A stretch of 47,021 nt of DNA from JBHOQX01 sp042408595 (GCA_042408595.1 JBHOQX010000091.1:1-47021), one strand, 5' to 3'. Counted from the stretch's first letter, positions 28,217 through 36,532 are shown. The notes: generated from the sequence alone by a model not told the origin. Numbers and translations are program-made.

Positions 28217-28375
28217 TCAGTCGCGCGTCTCGGCGACCGGGGCCCACTCGTCGAAGCCCGTCTCGTCCGGGGCGACACCGAGCACCTCGGCGGCGATAAA
28301 GGCGGCCAGGTGCGGGGAAATGCGGCCATTCTCCAGGCCGAGCTCGAGGATTTCCAGAAGTTCCTGATCGCTCAT
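28217..28375 (-). CDS. Small acidic protein, 52 aa, unknown
   Basis: The frame starts at MSDQELLEILELGLENGRIS, with AAAGGATAGG just upstream. It has two helix-like stretches (residues 2-15 and 21-32) and an acidic end (PDETGFDEW). Codon use looks like that of real genes here (GC at third positions). It lies downstream of larC on the same strand, after 146 bp, and is convergent with the ROK gene. I do not recognise a family. Confidence 0.65.
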   Translation of the reverse strand: MSDQELLEILELGLENGRISPHLAAFIAAEVLGVAPDETGFDEWAPVAETRD

Positions 28376-28521
28376 GTTCCTATCCTTTCACGAGGCGCCA
28401 TCGCCAACGCGTGCAGATAGTACCATACTTTTTCCGCTGCGTATGCAGCATAGCGCACGACCCGCTCCCGCGCCAGAGCCAGATTCCCCGCCCGCGCCGG
28501 GGAAGGCTTCCCTGCGCCAGG

Positions 28522-29736
28522 CTACCAGCGCGCGGCGTCCCGCGCCGCCTGGTACACCTGGTGCAAGGGCACGCCGCGCTCGCGCGCCAGCCGGGCGCAG
28601 TCCTCGTACTCGGGCGCCGCGCCGAGCGCCGCCCCCGCCCACCGCTTGCGCTTGACCCGCACCGGGCCGTAGGTCGTCTCGACCGTCACGACCTCGCGTT
28701 CGCAGACATGCCGTTCCACGACCCGCCGCCGCACCCCAAGCGTCGTCGTCTCGTGCATCAGCAGGGCGACGGCGGCCTCCTCCAGCTCCGGCGGCACCAG
28801 CGCGGCCAGCACCACGGCGGCGCGCCCCTTCTTCATCAGCACCGGCGCCTGCCAGACATCGAGTGCGCCCAGTTCCAGCAGCCGCCCGGCGACATAGGCC
28901 AGCTGCGCGCCCGGCTGGTCGTCGATATTCGTCTCAAGCAGAATCGGGAAGCGGAGATCGAAGATGGGAGGGTGTGCTTCGGATGAGGCCCCGGCCGCAA
29001 GCCTCCCGTTCCCCATCTCAGAGTCCACCTCGCCGATCCACACGCGCAGCGCGTTCGGGCGGGGCGTGTCGCGCGCGCCCAGGCCATAGCCGACGCGATC
29101 GAGGCGCAGCGGCGGGCGCTGAAAGGCGGCAAGGGCCGCGAGCAGCGCCGCGCCGGTCGGCGTCACCAGCTCGACCTCACGCTCGTCCGGCACGGTCGGT
29201 GCGCCGGCAGCGGCCAGCAGGTTGAGTGTCGCCGGGGCCGGGAGCGGCAGCGCGCCGTGGGCCGCACGGGTCCATCCGCCGCCGAGTGGCAGCGGCGAGG
29301 CGAAGACTGCCTCCACGCCCAGCAGCGCCAGCCCAGCCACCACGCCGACGATATCGATGATCGCGTCCAGCGCGCCGACCTCGTGGAAATGCACCTGCTC
29401 CGGCGGGACTCCATGGACCTTGCCTTCAGCTTCAGCGAGCAAGGTAAAGACGCGCAGGCTGCGGGCGCGCACCTCGGGCGGCAGGCCGCTGGCGCCGAGG
29501 ATCGCCTGAATATCGGCCAGGCGACGGTGCATCATCTGCTCCGGAGCGTGCACCAGAGCGCGGATGCCGCCCAGCGTGCCGCGCAGCTCACGGCGGGCAT
29601 CGAGCGACCAGCCGTCGAGCCGCAGCGTGCCCAGTTCGGCGCGCAGCGCATCGAGTGGCAGGCCGGCGTCCAGCAGCGCCCCCAGCGCCATGTCTCCGCT
29701 GATGCCGGAAAAGCAGTCGAAGTAGATCGCGCGCAT
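28522..29736 (-). CDS. larC: Nickel-pincer nucleotide cofactor protein LarC
   Basis: LarC inserts nickel into the pincer cofactor of lactate racemase and related enzymes. The start at 29736 (MRAIYFDCFSGISGDMALGALLD) has GGGGA upstream; the frame beyond it is intergenic. Diagnostic blocks are FHEVGALDAIIDIVG, LVTPTGAALLAAL, ILLETNIDDQPGAQLAYV, MKKGRAAVVLAALV and the C-terminal ETTTLGVRRR. At 404 aa the two halves are read as one frame, with no programmed shift as known in Lactobacillus. The join (about 239-257) carries a low-complexity insert. larB, larE and larA are not in the window. Confidence 0.94.
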   Translation of the reverse strand: MRAIYFDCFSGISGDMALGALLDAGLPLDALRAELGTLRLDGWSLDARRELRGTLGGIRALVHAPEQMMHRRLADIQAILGASGLPPEVRARSLRVFTLLAEAEGKVHGVPPEQVHFHEVGALDAIIDIVGVVAGLALLGVEAVFASPLPLGGGWTRAAHGALPLPAPATLNLLAAAGAPTVPDEREVELVTPTGAALLAALAAFQRPPLRLDRVGYGLGARDTPRPNALRVWIGEVDSEMGNGRLAAGASSEAHPPIFDLRFPILLETNIDDQPGAQLAYVAGRLLELGALDVWQAPVLMKKGRAAVVLAALVPPELEEAAVALLMHETTTLGVRRRVVERHVCEREVVTVETTYGPVRVKRKRWAGAALGAAPEYEDCARLARERGVPLHQVYQAARDAARW

Positions 29737-29771
29737 GGCGGGTCCCCTGACTGATCGGATCATCCATTCTC

Positions 29772-29784
29772 TGGTATGATACCA
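29772..29784. promoter_or_regulatory. Dyad upstream of larC
   Basis: TGGTAT and ATACCA are separated by one base in an AT-rich patch just upstream of larC. This is the position expected for a regulator site. No good -35 accompanies it. Confidence 0.4.
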
Positions 29785-29832
29785 TTGGGGCTGCGCAGGG
29801 GGCATTTTGACAGAACTCACACGGTAGGGAGA

Positions 29833-29965
29833 GTTGGGGAGGGGCTTCGCCCCTCCCCAACCCCTTCGTCGGCGCGCACACGCGGGCCATAGCCGGTGTG
29901 CGCGCACAAGGACTCCATGGAGAGCCTGCGGCCTTCCACAACGCTCGCGCCGCGGGCGACCGCGT
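29833..29965 (+). repeat. Hairpin element, copy 1
   Basis: A perfect 13-bp stem (GTTGGGGAGGGGC, loop TTC) is followed by CCCTTCGTCGGCGCGC and ends with GCGGGCGACCGCGT. The same order of parts occurs at 36420-36521 and, on the other strand and shorter, at 39843-39911. Confidence 0.65.
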
Positions 29966-30072
29966 CCGTCCTGGGATCGCAAGAACAGCATCCCAACGCA
30001 GTGCGATCTTTAAACCATGCACATAACGCCGCCCGATAAGCGTTGGCGCGGCAGGAGCCGGCGAAGGAGCCT

Positions 30073-30819
30073 ATGCGACGGGGTCTACGCATTGCACTGA
30101 TGATCCTGGGGATCGTACTGGTCTGCTCGACGACCAGCTTCGTCGCCTGGGCCGAGGCCCCACTCGGGCCGATGCCTGAGGCGCTTGACGCGCTGCGTTC
30201 CGACGCCACTGTGTCTGTCGCCACTGCGCCCTGGCTGGTCTTCACGCCACGGTCCCGCCCGCCAACGACCGGCCTCATCTTCTACCCTGGCGCGCGCGTC
30301 GATCCGCGCGCCTACGCCCCGCCGGCCCGCGCGATCGCGGCGGAGGGCTACCTGGTGGTGATCGTGCCGATGCCGCTTAACCTGGCGCTGTTCGCCCCCG
30401 ACCGGGCTGAGAAGGTGGCGCAGGCGTTCCCGGCGATCCGTCACTGGGCGATCGGCGGGCATTCGCTGGGCGGCGCGATGGCGTGCAGTTTCGTTCATGA
30501 CACGCCAGGCTGGATGCGCGGCCTGGCGCTGTGGGCAGCCTACCCGCAGCCGAGCGACACCCTGGCGGCGCAGGGGCTGGCGGTCGTGCAGATCGACGGG
30601 ACACACGACGGCGTGATCAACCGCACGCGGCTGGCAGCATCAAAGGACTACCTGCCGCCCGATACCAGGCAGGTGAAGATCGCGGGCGGCAATCACGGGC
30701 AGTTCGGCTGGTACGGCGACCAGCCGGGCGACAACCCGGCGGCGATCAGCCGCGTCGAACAGCAGCGCCAGGTCGTCGAGGCGACGCTCGCGCTGCTGCA
30801 CGAGGCGGATCGGCGCTAG
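30073..30819 (+). CDS. Membrane-anchored or secreted alpha/beta hydrolase
   Basis: The start at 30073 has GAAGGAG upstream. The 248-aa product has an N-terminal hydrophobic segment (RRGLRIALMILGIVLVCSTTSF, a signal or anchor). An alpha/beta hydrolase fold follows, with GLIFYPGARVDPRAYAPPA, nucleophile elbow GGHSLGGAMA, acid loop QIDGTHDGV and the final His in GGNHGQFGWYG. The catalytic set Ser-Asp-His is therefore intact. It resembles the family often annotated as alpha/beta hydrolase fold-5. The substrate is unknown. It is followed by a GC hairpin and is convergent with ribokinase. Confidence 0.82.
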   Translation: MRRGLRIALMILGIVLVCSTTSFVAWAEAPLGPMPEALDALRSDATVSVATAPWLVFTPRSRPPTTGLIFYPGARVDPRAYAPPARAIAAEGYLVVIVPMPLNLALFAPDRAEKVAQAFPAIRHWAIGGHSLGGAMACSFVHDTPGWMRGLALWAAYPQPSDTLAAQGLAVVQIDGTHDGVINRTRLAASKDYLPPDTRQVKIAGGNHGQFGWYGDQPGDNPAAISRVEQQRQVVEATLALLHEADRR

Positions 30820-30849
30820 AGCGCTCTTCAGCGCGGGGGCAGGGACGCG

Positions 30850-30875
30850 GGGTCGAGGGCTTCGCCCGCCGACCC
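30850..30875. terminator. Hairpin between the hydrolase and ribokinase genes
   Basis: GGGTCG-a-GGGC, loop TTC, GCCC-gc-CGACCC forms a stem with one internal bulge in the convergent space between two genes. It resembles the stem of the three-copy hairpin element but lacks the following words. Confidence 0.5.
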
Positions 30876-30965
30876 TCGTGCAATGCGACCCCCTAGCTCG
30901 GTCACCGCTCCAAGGCCTGGTGTCTTGGTGACCAACACGGCGCCTGGTGGCCTGGCAGCCGCAAG

Positions 30966-31883
30966 CTAGGCGCCCAGGAGCGCCTCGACGGCGGCGCGGC
31001 GCGGCAGCGAGGGCTCGGCTCCGGCGGCAGTCGTGGCGAGCGCGCCGGCGGCGTTGGCGAAGCGCACCGCCGCCGCCAGGTCGGCCCCTTCGGCCAGGCG
31101 CACCGCCAGCGCCGCGCAGAAGGCATCGCCAGCGGCAGTGGTGTCCACCACCTGCACCGGGTAGCCGGGTATCCGCTCCAGGCGCGGGCCATCCGCCAAC
31201 AGCGCGCCGCGCCCACCGAGCGTCATCACCACGGCGCGCGGCCCGCGCGCCAGCAGCGCCCGCGCCATCGCCGCATCAGCCGCGCCAGCCAGCCCCGTCA
31301 GCCGTTCGCTCTCGCTCTCGTTCGGCGTCAGCACCCGCACCAGCCGCAACAGATCGTCCGGCAACGGCGCGGCCGGCGCGGGGTTCAACACTACCGGCAC
31401 GCCGGCCTCCGCCGCGATCACGGCGGCGCGCTGTACGGCTGGCAGCGGCACTTCGAGTTGGAGCAGCAGCACATCCGCGCCGGCGATCAGATCGGCGGCG
31501 GCGTCGACGTCTGCCGGGGCGACCCGTCCGTTTGCGCCGGGCACAATGATGATGCTGTTGTCGCCGGCGGCATCGACGGTGATCGCGGCGATACCGGTGC
31601 CCGCCGTGTCATCGCGGCACACGTGGGCCGCGTCGATGCCCTCGCGCGCCAGCGCGTCCAGCAGCCGCTGGCCGAAGTCGTCCGCGCCGACGCGCCCGAC
31701 CGTCCGCACCCGCGCGCCGAGGCGGGCGGCGGCGATCGCCTGGTTCAACCCCTTGCCGCCGATGTAGGTGGCGAACGATTCGCCGACCAGTGTCTCGCCC
31801 GGGCGCGGCCGGCGCGCCGTGCGCACTACCAGGTCGAGGTTCAGGCTGCCGACGACGGCGACGGTTGGGATGCGTGCGGACAT
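30966..31883 (-). CDS. rbsK: Ribokinase
   Basis: This is a PfkB-family kinase that phosphorylates D-ribose at O5. The start at 31883 (MSARIPTVAVVGSLNLDLVV) has AAAGGAG upstream. Features are the N-terminal GSLNLDLV, GGKGLNQAIAAARLG (sugar-binding signature 1), NPAPA, LTPNESE and DTTAAGDAFCAALAVRLAEG (signature 2 with the catalytic Asp in AAGDAF). At 305 aa it has the usual length. No ribose transporter or repressor genes are adjacent, so uptake genes must lie elsewhere. Confidence 0.9.
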   Translation of the reverse strand: MSARIPTVAVVGSLNLDLVVRTARRPRPGETLVGESFATYIGGKGLNQAIAAARLGARVRTVGRVGADDFGQRLLDALAREGIDAAHVCRDDTAGTGIAAITVDAAGDNSIIIVPGANGRVAPADVDAAADLIAGADVLLLQLEVPLPAVQRAAVIAAEAGVPVVLNPAPAAPLPDDLLRLVRVLTPNESESERLTGLAGAADAAMARALLARGPRAVVMTLGGRGALLADGPRLERIPGYPVQVVDTTAAGDAFCAALAVRLAEGADLAAAVRFANAAGALATTAAGAEPSLPRRAAVEALLGA

Positions 31884-32041
31884 CGGGCGCTCCTTTGTCA
31901 TGACAGGATGACGGAATGACCGGTGACGTGATGCGATCTGATCGGCGCAGCGTCACCCGGATTCTAGCACAGCCCACCGCTGGAGCGCCGTGCCGTCTCG
32001 CGCTGTCCCGCGTGGCACGCCGCTCGCGCCAGCCGCCCCGA

Positions 32042-32052
32042 TATGCTACAAT
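32042..32052 (+). promoter_or_regulatory. Extended -10 element before the HNH gene
   Basis: TATGCTACAAT contains TGC directly before TACAAT (extended -10 type), about 80 bp upstream of the HNH gene start, in a locally AT-rich patch. There is no clear -35. Confidence 0.45.
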
Positions 32053-32130
32053 CATTACGTCTGTTGGCCGTCCCTGTCAAACAGTGTCCACCGCGTACGG
32101 GTGAATGCTCTTCGCCCCAATCCCCGTCCA

Positions 32131-32742
32131 ATGCATCGCACACGAACAATCCTGCTGGTCGTCGGCATCTTCCTCCTCGTCGCTGTCGTCGCCTTCTGGC
32201 TTGGGCGCGAGGTTGGACAGCGTGGTGGGCCGATCGAGATCACCCTGCCCACCAGCGTTGCCGCAACCGCCGCGCCTCCACCCGCGCCGGCGACCGCCGC
32301 ACCCGACCGCCCGCCCCGCTTCGGCAATCGCACCAAAACCGCCGGCTGTGTCGCGCGCGGCGGCCTGCCCGACCCGGAGTGCACCCCCGGCGCGATCCGC
32401 CCCGGCGTGACCGTCGCCGAGGTCTGCACGCCCGGCTCGTCCAGCGCGGTGCGCAATGTGACGACCGCCGAGAAGGATCGGGTCTACACCGAGTACGGCA
32501 TCACGAAGCATCCCGCCGGGGCATACGAGATCGATCACCTGATCAGCTTGGAGCTGGGCGGCTCGAACGAGATCGCCAACTTATGGCCCGAGGCGGCAAC
32601 CCCGAAGCCCGGCTTCCACGAAAAGGACAGGGTCGAGAACTACCTGCACGCCGAGGTCTGCGCCGGGCGCATGTCGCTCGCCGAGGCGCAGCGCGAGATC
32701 GCCACGGACTGGATCGCAGTCTACCGGCGGATCGCGCCATAG
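32131..32742 (+). CDS. Membrane-anchored HNH-type nuclease
   Basis: From ATG 32131 (an in-frame GTG lies at 32101; neither has a good ribosome site) the 203-aa product starts with a transmembrane segment (ILLVVGIFLLVAVVAFWLG). A Pro/Ala/Thr linker (about 35-65) and a C-terminal domain with the HNH pattern follow: YEIDHLISLELGGSNEIANLWPE, then KDRVENYLHAEVC. The DH, the GG loop and the N..LWP residues match the beta-beta-alpha metal core. Two cysteine pairs suggest disulfides and an outside location. A secreted or surface DNase for nutrient use, DNA uptake or competition is possible. No immunity gene is apparent. Confidence 0.75.
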   Translation: MHRTRTILLVVGIFLLVAVVAFWLGREVGQRGGPIEITLPTSVAATAAPPPAPATAAPDRPPRFGNRTKTAGCVARGGLPDPECTPGAIRPGVTVAEVCTPGSSSAVRNVTTAEKDRVYTEYGITKHPAGAYEIDHLISLELGGSNEIANLWPEAATPKPGFHEKDRVENYLHAEVCAGRMSLAEAQREIATDWIAVYRRIAP

Positions 32743-32912
32743 CCGCCGCGCCCGGCACGCATCTCCAGCCCACCTGCCACGTACGATGTTGCCGCCGTGC
32801 CGGGCAGCGTCGCTGGCGGCCGCGCGCCGCCGCCGGATTTCTCTAAGGCCCGCGACCCCAACCCCCTCCGCGAGAACCTTTGCAGGCAGCCGATACATCC
32901 TACACAAATGAG

Positions 32913-32968
32913 GAGGCGGGAAGAGGCCGGGAGAAGGGTTCGCCCTCTCCCAACCCCTCACCCGCCTC
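32913..32968. terminator. Two-part hairpin between the HNH and fasciclin genes
   Basis: Outer arms GAGGCGGG (32913-32920) and CCCGCCTC (32961-32968) enclose an inner GGGAGAAGGG-TTCG-CCCTCTCCC stem. It sits in the convergent space and may serve both genes. Confidence 0.5.
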
Positions 32969-32991
32969 ATCAGTATCGCTCGGACCGGGCG

Positions 32992-33762
32992 CTAGCCGCC
33001 AGCCGGAAGATTGATATTCGGCGGCAACAGAACTTTGTCGATCACGTACACGACACCGTTACCGGTTTCCAACTGCGTGGCGGTGACGCGGGTCGTGCCG
33101 TTGAGCAAAACCTCCGCGCCCTGGTGGCTGACGCCGATCGCGTTCCCTTCGACGGTCGGGATCGTTTGCGCGCTGGACAGATCGCTGGGTGTCAGCTTGC
33201 CCTGCGCGACGTGGTAGGAAAGAATCGACGTGAGCTTGGACGGATCGGCCAGCAACCCTTGTAGCGTGCCGGCCGGCAGCGACGAGAACGCCTGATCGGT
33301 CGGCGCGAAGACCGTGAACGGCCCGGCCTGCCCCAGGGTCTGCTCCAGGTTAGTAGCCCGCAGCGCCGCGCTCAGCGTGGTGAAGCGCGGGTCGCTGCTG
33401 AGCAACCCGACGACCGTGTCAGCGCCGGCGCCCGCCCCGCCCATCGATGCGCCGGGCGTGCCGGTGGTCGCCGTGCCGGACACGACGCTGGTGCCGGTCG
33501 TCGCCGGCTCGCTGGTGCCAGTGGTGGTCGTGCTGGTCATGACGCCAGTGGTAGTCGCGCCGGTCATGACGCCAGTGGTCGTGGTACCGGTCATCACACC
33601 GGTGGTAGCCACCGGCGCGGTGGTGGCGGCGGCGGTGGCCGCCGGGGCGGTGGTGGCCACCGGGGCGGTCGTCGCGCCGGGGTTGGTCGTCGGGCTTCCG
33701 CCACATGCAGCTAGCGCGAGGCTGGCCAGCGCCGCTGCGGCTATCGCAATACGCGTTCGCAT
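32992..33762 (-). CDS. Fasciclin-domain lipoprotein
   Basis: The 256-aa product has a lipoprotein signal with lipobox LAAC (Cys20). A Thr/Ala-rich linker (about 25-110) includes three near-identical nine-residue units (GVMTGTTTT type). One fasciclin (FAS1) domain follows (about 113-255) with FTVFAPTDQAFSSLPAG, ILSYHVAQGKLT and GVVYVIDKVLLPP. It should be anchored in the membrane with the FAS1 domain outside, where such domains mediate adhesion. AAGGAG lies upstream of the ATG. It is convergent with the HNH gene. Confidence 0.9.
   Translation of the reverse strand: MRTRIAIAAAALASLALAACGGSPTTNPGATTAPVATTAPAATAAATTAPVATTGVMTGTTTTGVMTGATTTGVMTSTTTTGTSEPATTGTSVVSGTATTGTPGASMGGAGAGADTVVGLLSSDPRFTTLSAALRATNLEQTLGQAGPFTVFAPTDQAFSSLPAGTLQGLLADPSKLTSILSYHVAQGKLTPSDLSSAQTIPTVEGNAIGVSHQGAEVLLNGTTRVTATQLETGNGVVYVIDKVLLPPNINLPAGG
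33520..33605. repeat. Tandem 27-bp units in the fasciclin linker
   Basis: Three 27-bp units differ by a few bases and code GVMTG/S-T/A-TTT repeats. They are prone to length change by slippage and would vary the reach of the adhesin domain. Confidence 0.6.
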
Positions 33763-33965
33763 GTCGTGCTTCTCCTTCTACTGAAGGCCTCGCGAGCCTC
33801 CCCTCCCCTGAAGCTCGCCCACAAGGCCGTGAAGGACAGCACGACATATGCCATAATCAGCAGGCCGATCCATCGGGCGGGCCGATCTTCCGGGCTCCAT
33901 GGCAACCGGGCCCGACGCCCGGCGGGCGCGCGCAGGCTGCGCCGGAAAGCAACGTGATGCGGCAT
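33741..33965 (-). CDS. Possible small membrane protein upstream of the fasciclin gene
   Basis: A 74-codon minus-strand frame contains a clear hydrophobic helix (WIGLLIMAYVVLSFTALWASF) between basic ends. It overlaps the start of the fasciclin gene by 22 bp. There is no good ribosome site, and the N-terminal part is low-complexity and Arg-rich. It may be a real cotranscribed membrane peptide or chance. Confidence 0.25.
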   Translation of the reverse strand: MPHHVAFRRSLRAPAGRRARLPWSPEDRPARWIGLLIMAYVVLSFTALWASFRGGEAREAFSRRRSTTCERVLR

Positions 33966-33988
33966 GGCCGGCCGGCGAGCTCAGATAC

Positions 33989-34013
33989 TTGAGCGGCGGT
34001 GCCCGCCGCTCAA
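33989..34013. repeat. 11-bp stem hairpin before the NAT remnant
   Basis: TTGAGCGGCGG and CCGCCGCTCAA are separated by 3 nt, 17 bp upstream of the ATG of the truncated acetyltransferase gene. It could attenuate that gene or end transcription from the left. Confidence 0.5.
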
Positions 34014-34029
34014 CGTTGACAGGAAACTC

Positions 34030-34257
34030 ATGCAACTCTCATCCTATCTTGACCGGATCGGCTACCATGGGCCGCTTGCGCCCGATCCGCCGACGCTGCG
34101 CACGCTCCACCGATCGCACCTGCTGGTCATCAGCTACGAACATCTAGGCATTCACCTCGGCCGGGCGATCCCGCACGACGAGCGGGTAATCCACGAGCAG
34201 ATCGTGCGCGGCGGGCGTGGCAGCTGGTGCTTCGCGATGAACGGCCTGTTCGCCTGA
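34030..34257 (+). pseudogene. Arylamine N-acetyltransferase, N-terminal fragment
   Basis: From ATG 34030 (AGGAAA upstream) the 75-residue reading matches the start of NAT enzymes. It runs YLDRIGYHGPLAP, a TLRTLHRSHLL block, LGIHLGRAI, and VRGGRGSWCFAMNGLFA, which includes the active-site Cys region. The usual Glu after CF is Ala. A stop follows at once, whereas the family is about 260-280 residues and carries its His and Asp further on. I could not find the rest in any frame before ilvD. This is therefore a broken gene. The 190 bp after it contain odd minus-strand fragments (such as GIVLLSDKAVTKLIV) of unknown origin. Confidence 0.75.
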
Positions 34258-34451
34258 CGATGAGCTTGGTCACGGCCTTGTCGGAAAGCAGCACAATGCC
34301 GGTCTCTGGCCACTGCTTTCGACCAGAACCCAGTCACGGTGATCGGTGGGGGCGCCGGGCACGACGGCGTGGACGCTGCCGTCGTGCCCGGCGCGCAGGT
34401 GAGCGGCTTCTGCCCTCCAGGTCTTCGCGCGCTCCTCCGGCGCGCGCCCGC

Positions 34452-36140
34452 TCACTCGAACAGGTCGAGATCGGTCACGGCGCCCAGGCTGCTGGAAGAC
34501 ACCAGCTTGGCGTACTTCGCCAGGACCCCACGGGTGTAGCGCGGTGCGGGCGGGCGCCAGGCGGCGCGGCGTCGGGCGATCTCCTCGTCCGGCACGTTCA
34601 GTTGCAGCAGGCGGCGCCCGGCATCGATCGTGATCGAGTCGCCCTCCTGCACCAGCGCGATCGTCCCACCGACGAACGCCTCCGGCGCGACATGCCCGAC
34701 GACCATGCCCCACGTACCGCCGGAGAAGCGTCCATCGGTGATCAGCCCGACCGAGTCCCCCAGGCCCTGCCCGATGATCGCCGAAGTCGGCGAGAGCATC
34801 TCGCGCATGCCCGGGCCGCCCTTCGGCCCTTCGTAGCGGATGACCAGCACATCGCCGGGGCGGATCTTCCCCGCCAGGATCGCCGCCAGGCTCTCCTCCT
34901 CCGAATCGAACACCCGCGCCGGGCCGGTGATGCTGAGGTGCTTCAGGCCCGTGATCTTGGCGACCGCGCCCTCCTCGGCCAGGTTGCCGCGCAGGATCGC
35001 CAGGTGCCCCTCGCGATACAGCGCGTCATCCCACTGCCGGATGACATCCTGCCCCTCCGGCGGCGCGTCCGGGACCTCCGCCAGCGTTTCGGCGACCGTC
35101 CGACCGGTGATCGTCATCGCGTCGCCGTGGATCAGACCGTGGTTGAGCAGCATCTTCATCACCTGCGGCACTCCGCCGACCTGGTGCAGGTCGGTGGCGA
35201 CGTACCTGCCAGATGGTTTCAGGTCGCAGAGGACGGGCGTGCGCTCGCGGATGCGCTCGAAATCGTCGAGCGTCAGCGGCGTCTCGGCGGCGTGCGCGAT
35301 CGCCAGCAGGTGCAGCACGGCGTTGGTCGAGCCGCCAAGCGCCATGGTGAGGGTGATCGCGTTCTCGAACGCCTGGCGCGTCATCATCTGGCGGGCCGTG
35401 CGACCGGCACGCACCGCCTCCACCAGCACTCGCGCCGATTCGGCGGCGCTGTCGGCCTTCTCCGGGTCCACCGCCGCCATAGTGGACGAGTACGGCAGGC
35501 TCAGGCCCATCGCCTCGATCACCGACGACATTGTATTCGCGGTGTACATGCCACCGCACGAGCCGGCGCCCGGGCAGGCGTGCCGCTCGACTTCCAGCAG
35601 TTCGGCCGTGTCGATCTTGCCGGCGCTGTGGGCACCCACCGCTTCGAAAACGCTCACCACCGTCAGGTCGCGCCCCTTGTAATGGCCGGGCTTGATCGTG
35701 CCACCGTAGACAAAGATCGCCGGAATGTTCATTCGAGCCATGGCGATCATCGCACCAGGCATGTTCTTGTCGCATCCGCCGCAGATCAACACACCATCCA
35801 TGCACTGGCCGTTGACTGCGGTCTCGATCGAATCGGCGATCACCTCGCGCGAGACCAGCGAGTATTTCATGCCCTCGGTGCCCATCGAAATGCCGTCGGC
35901 CACGGTGATCACACCGAAGAGCTGCGGCATCGCCCCGGACTCCCGCGCGGCCGCCTCGGCACGGCGAGCCAGCACATCCAACCCGGCATTGCACGGGGTG
36001 ATCGTGCTGTAGCCATTGGCGATGCCGATGATCGGCTTCTCGAAGTCGGCGTCGCCGAAGCCGACCGCCCGGAGCATGGCGCGGTTCGGCGAGCGCTCCG
36101 CGCCCTGGGTGATGATCCGACTACGTCTGTTGTCTGCCAT
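34452..36140 (-). CDS. ilvD: Dihydroxy-acid dehydratase
   Basis: IlvD is the iron-sulfur enzyme of branched-chain amino acid synthesis, converting 2,3-dihydroxy-isovalerate and its homologue to the 2-keto acids. The start at 36140 (MADNRRSRIITQGAERSPNRAML) has AGGAG upstream; the frame to 36248 is not supported. The 562-aa product has GVITVADGISMGTEGMKYSL, CGGCDKNMPGAMIA and CPGAGSCGGMYTANTM (cluster cysteines), plus the C-terminal TDGRFSGGTWGMVVGH. It is divergent from the exporter gene. The cluster is likely [2Fe-2S] from its three spaced cysteines. Confidence 0.97.
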   Translation of the reverse strand: MADNRRSRIITQGAERSPNRAMLRAVGFGDADFEKPIIGIANGYSTITPCNAGLDVLARRAEAAARESGAMPQLFGVITVADGISMGTEGMKYSLVSREVIADSIETAVNGQCMDGVLICGGCDKNMPGAMIAMARMNIPAIFVYGGTIKPGHYKGRDLTVVSVFEAVGAHSAGKIDTAELLEVERHACPGAGSCGGMYTANTMSSVIEAMGLSLPYSSTMAAVDPEKADSAAESARVLVEAVRAGRTARQMMTRQAFENAITLTMALGGSTNAVLHLLAIAHAAETPLTLDDFERIRERTPVLCDLKPSGRYVATDLHQVGGVPQVMKMLLNHGLIHGDAMTITGRTVAETLAEVPDAPPEGQDVIRQWDDALYREGHLAILRGNLAEEGAVAKITGLKHLSITGPARVFDSEEESLAAILAGKIRPGDVLVIRYEGPKGGPGMREMLSPTSAIIGQGLGDSVGLITDGRFSGGTWGMVVGHVAPEAFVGGTIALVQEGDSITIDAGRRLLQLNVPDEEIARRRAAWRPPAPRYTRGVLAKYAKLVSSSSLGAVTDLDLFE

Positions 36141-36214
36141 GGGAGGACTCCTGGTCGTCAACATGCGAGCGTCGCTGCCGCGGGGATTGGGTGTAAGCAT
36201 ACCACACTTCCGCA

Positions 36215-36260
36215 GGCCGCAGGCGCCCGGCCGCACCGGCAGAAACACTCACCCCCCGTA
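36215..36260. repeat. Element shared with 15867-15911
   Basis: This is the second copy of the GGCCGCAGG...CGGCAGAAACA...CGTA element. It lies about 75-120 bp upstream of the ilvD start. Confidence 0.6.
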
Positions 36261-36419
36261 CGACCGCCCACCCCGCACGCCCTGGCCATGTGACTTGGAG
36301 GGCGCAGCCCTCCAGGATCCTTCTGTTCGCCGCAGAGCCGGCGGCCCCCACATCCCCCACTGGAAGCTTTTCAGACAGCTTTTGAGGGGTGCGCGGGGGC
36401 GTGCGCGGTGGGAAGGTTT

Positions 36420-36521
36420 GGCGGGGCGTCGCCCCGCCGAACCCCCTTCGTGGGCGCGCGAACAAGAACGCCGTGGCGGGCCGGCGGCCCGCCCCACCTT
36501 CCGTCGTGCGGGCGACCGCGT
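36420..36521 (+). repeat. Hairpin element, copy 2
   Basis: An 8-bp stem GGCGGGGC/GCCCCGCC with a 3-nt loop is followed by CCCTTCGTGGGCGCGCG and ends with GCGGGCGACCGCGT. The end is identical over 14 bp to that of copy 1. A second dyad (GGGCCGGCGGCCC) lies between. Confidence 0.65.
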
Positions 36522-36532
36522 ATGTTCCGGGG

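Larger units (their letters stand above)
29737..30072. other. 336-bp divergent intergenic region upstream of larC
   Basis: It contains a TGGTAT-g-ATACCA dyad (29772-29784) about 36 bp upstream of the larC start, a possible operator. Most of the rest is copy 1 of a three-copy hairpin element (29833-29965). No gene is seen. Confidence 0.6.

Noticed and set aside
27063..28247. Minus-strand 394-codon frame opposite the ROK gene
   Set aside because: Its composition (Arg/Gly/Pro/Gln-rich) is that of a shadow frame; the ROK signatures are on the plus strand.
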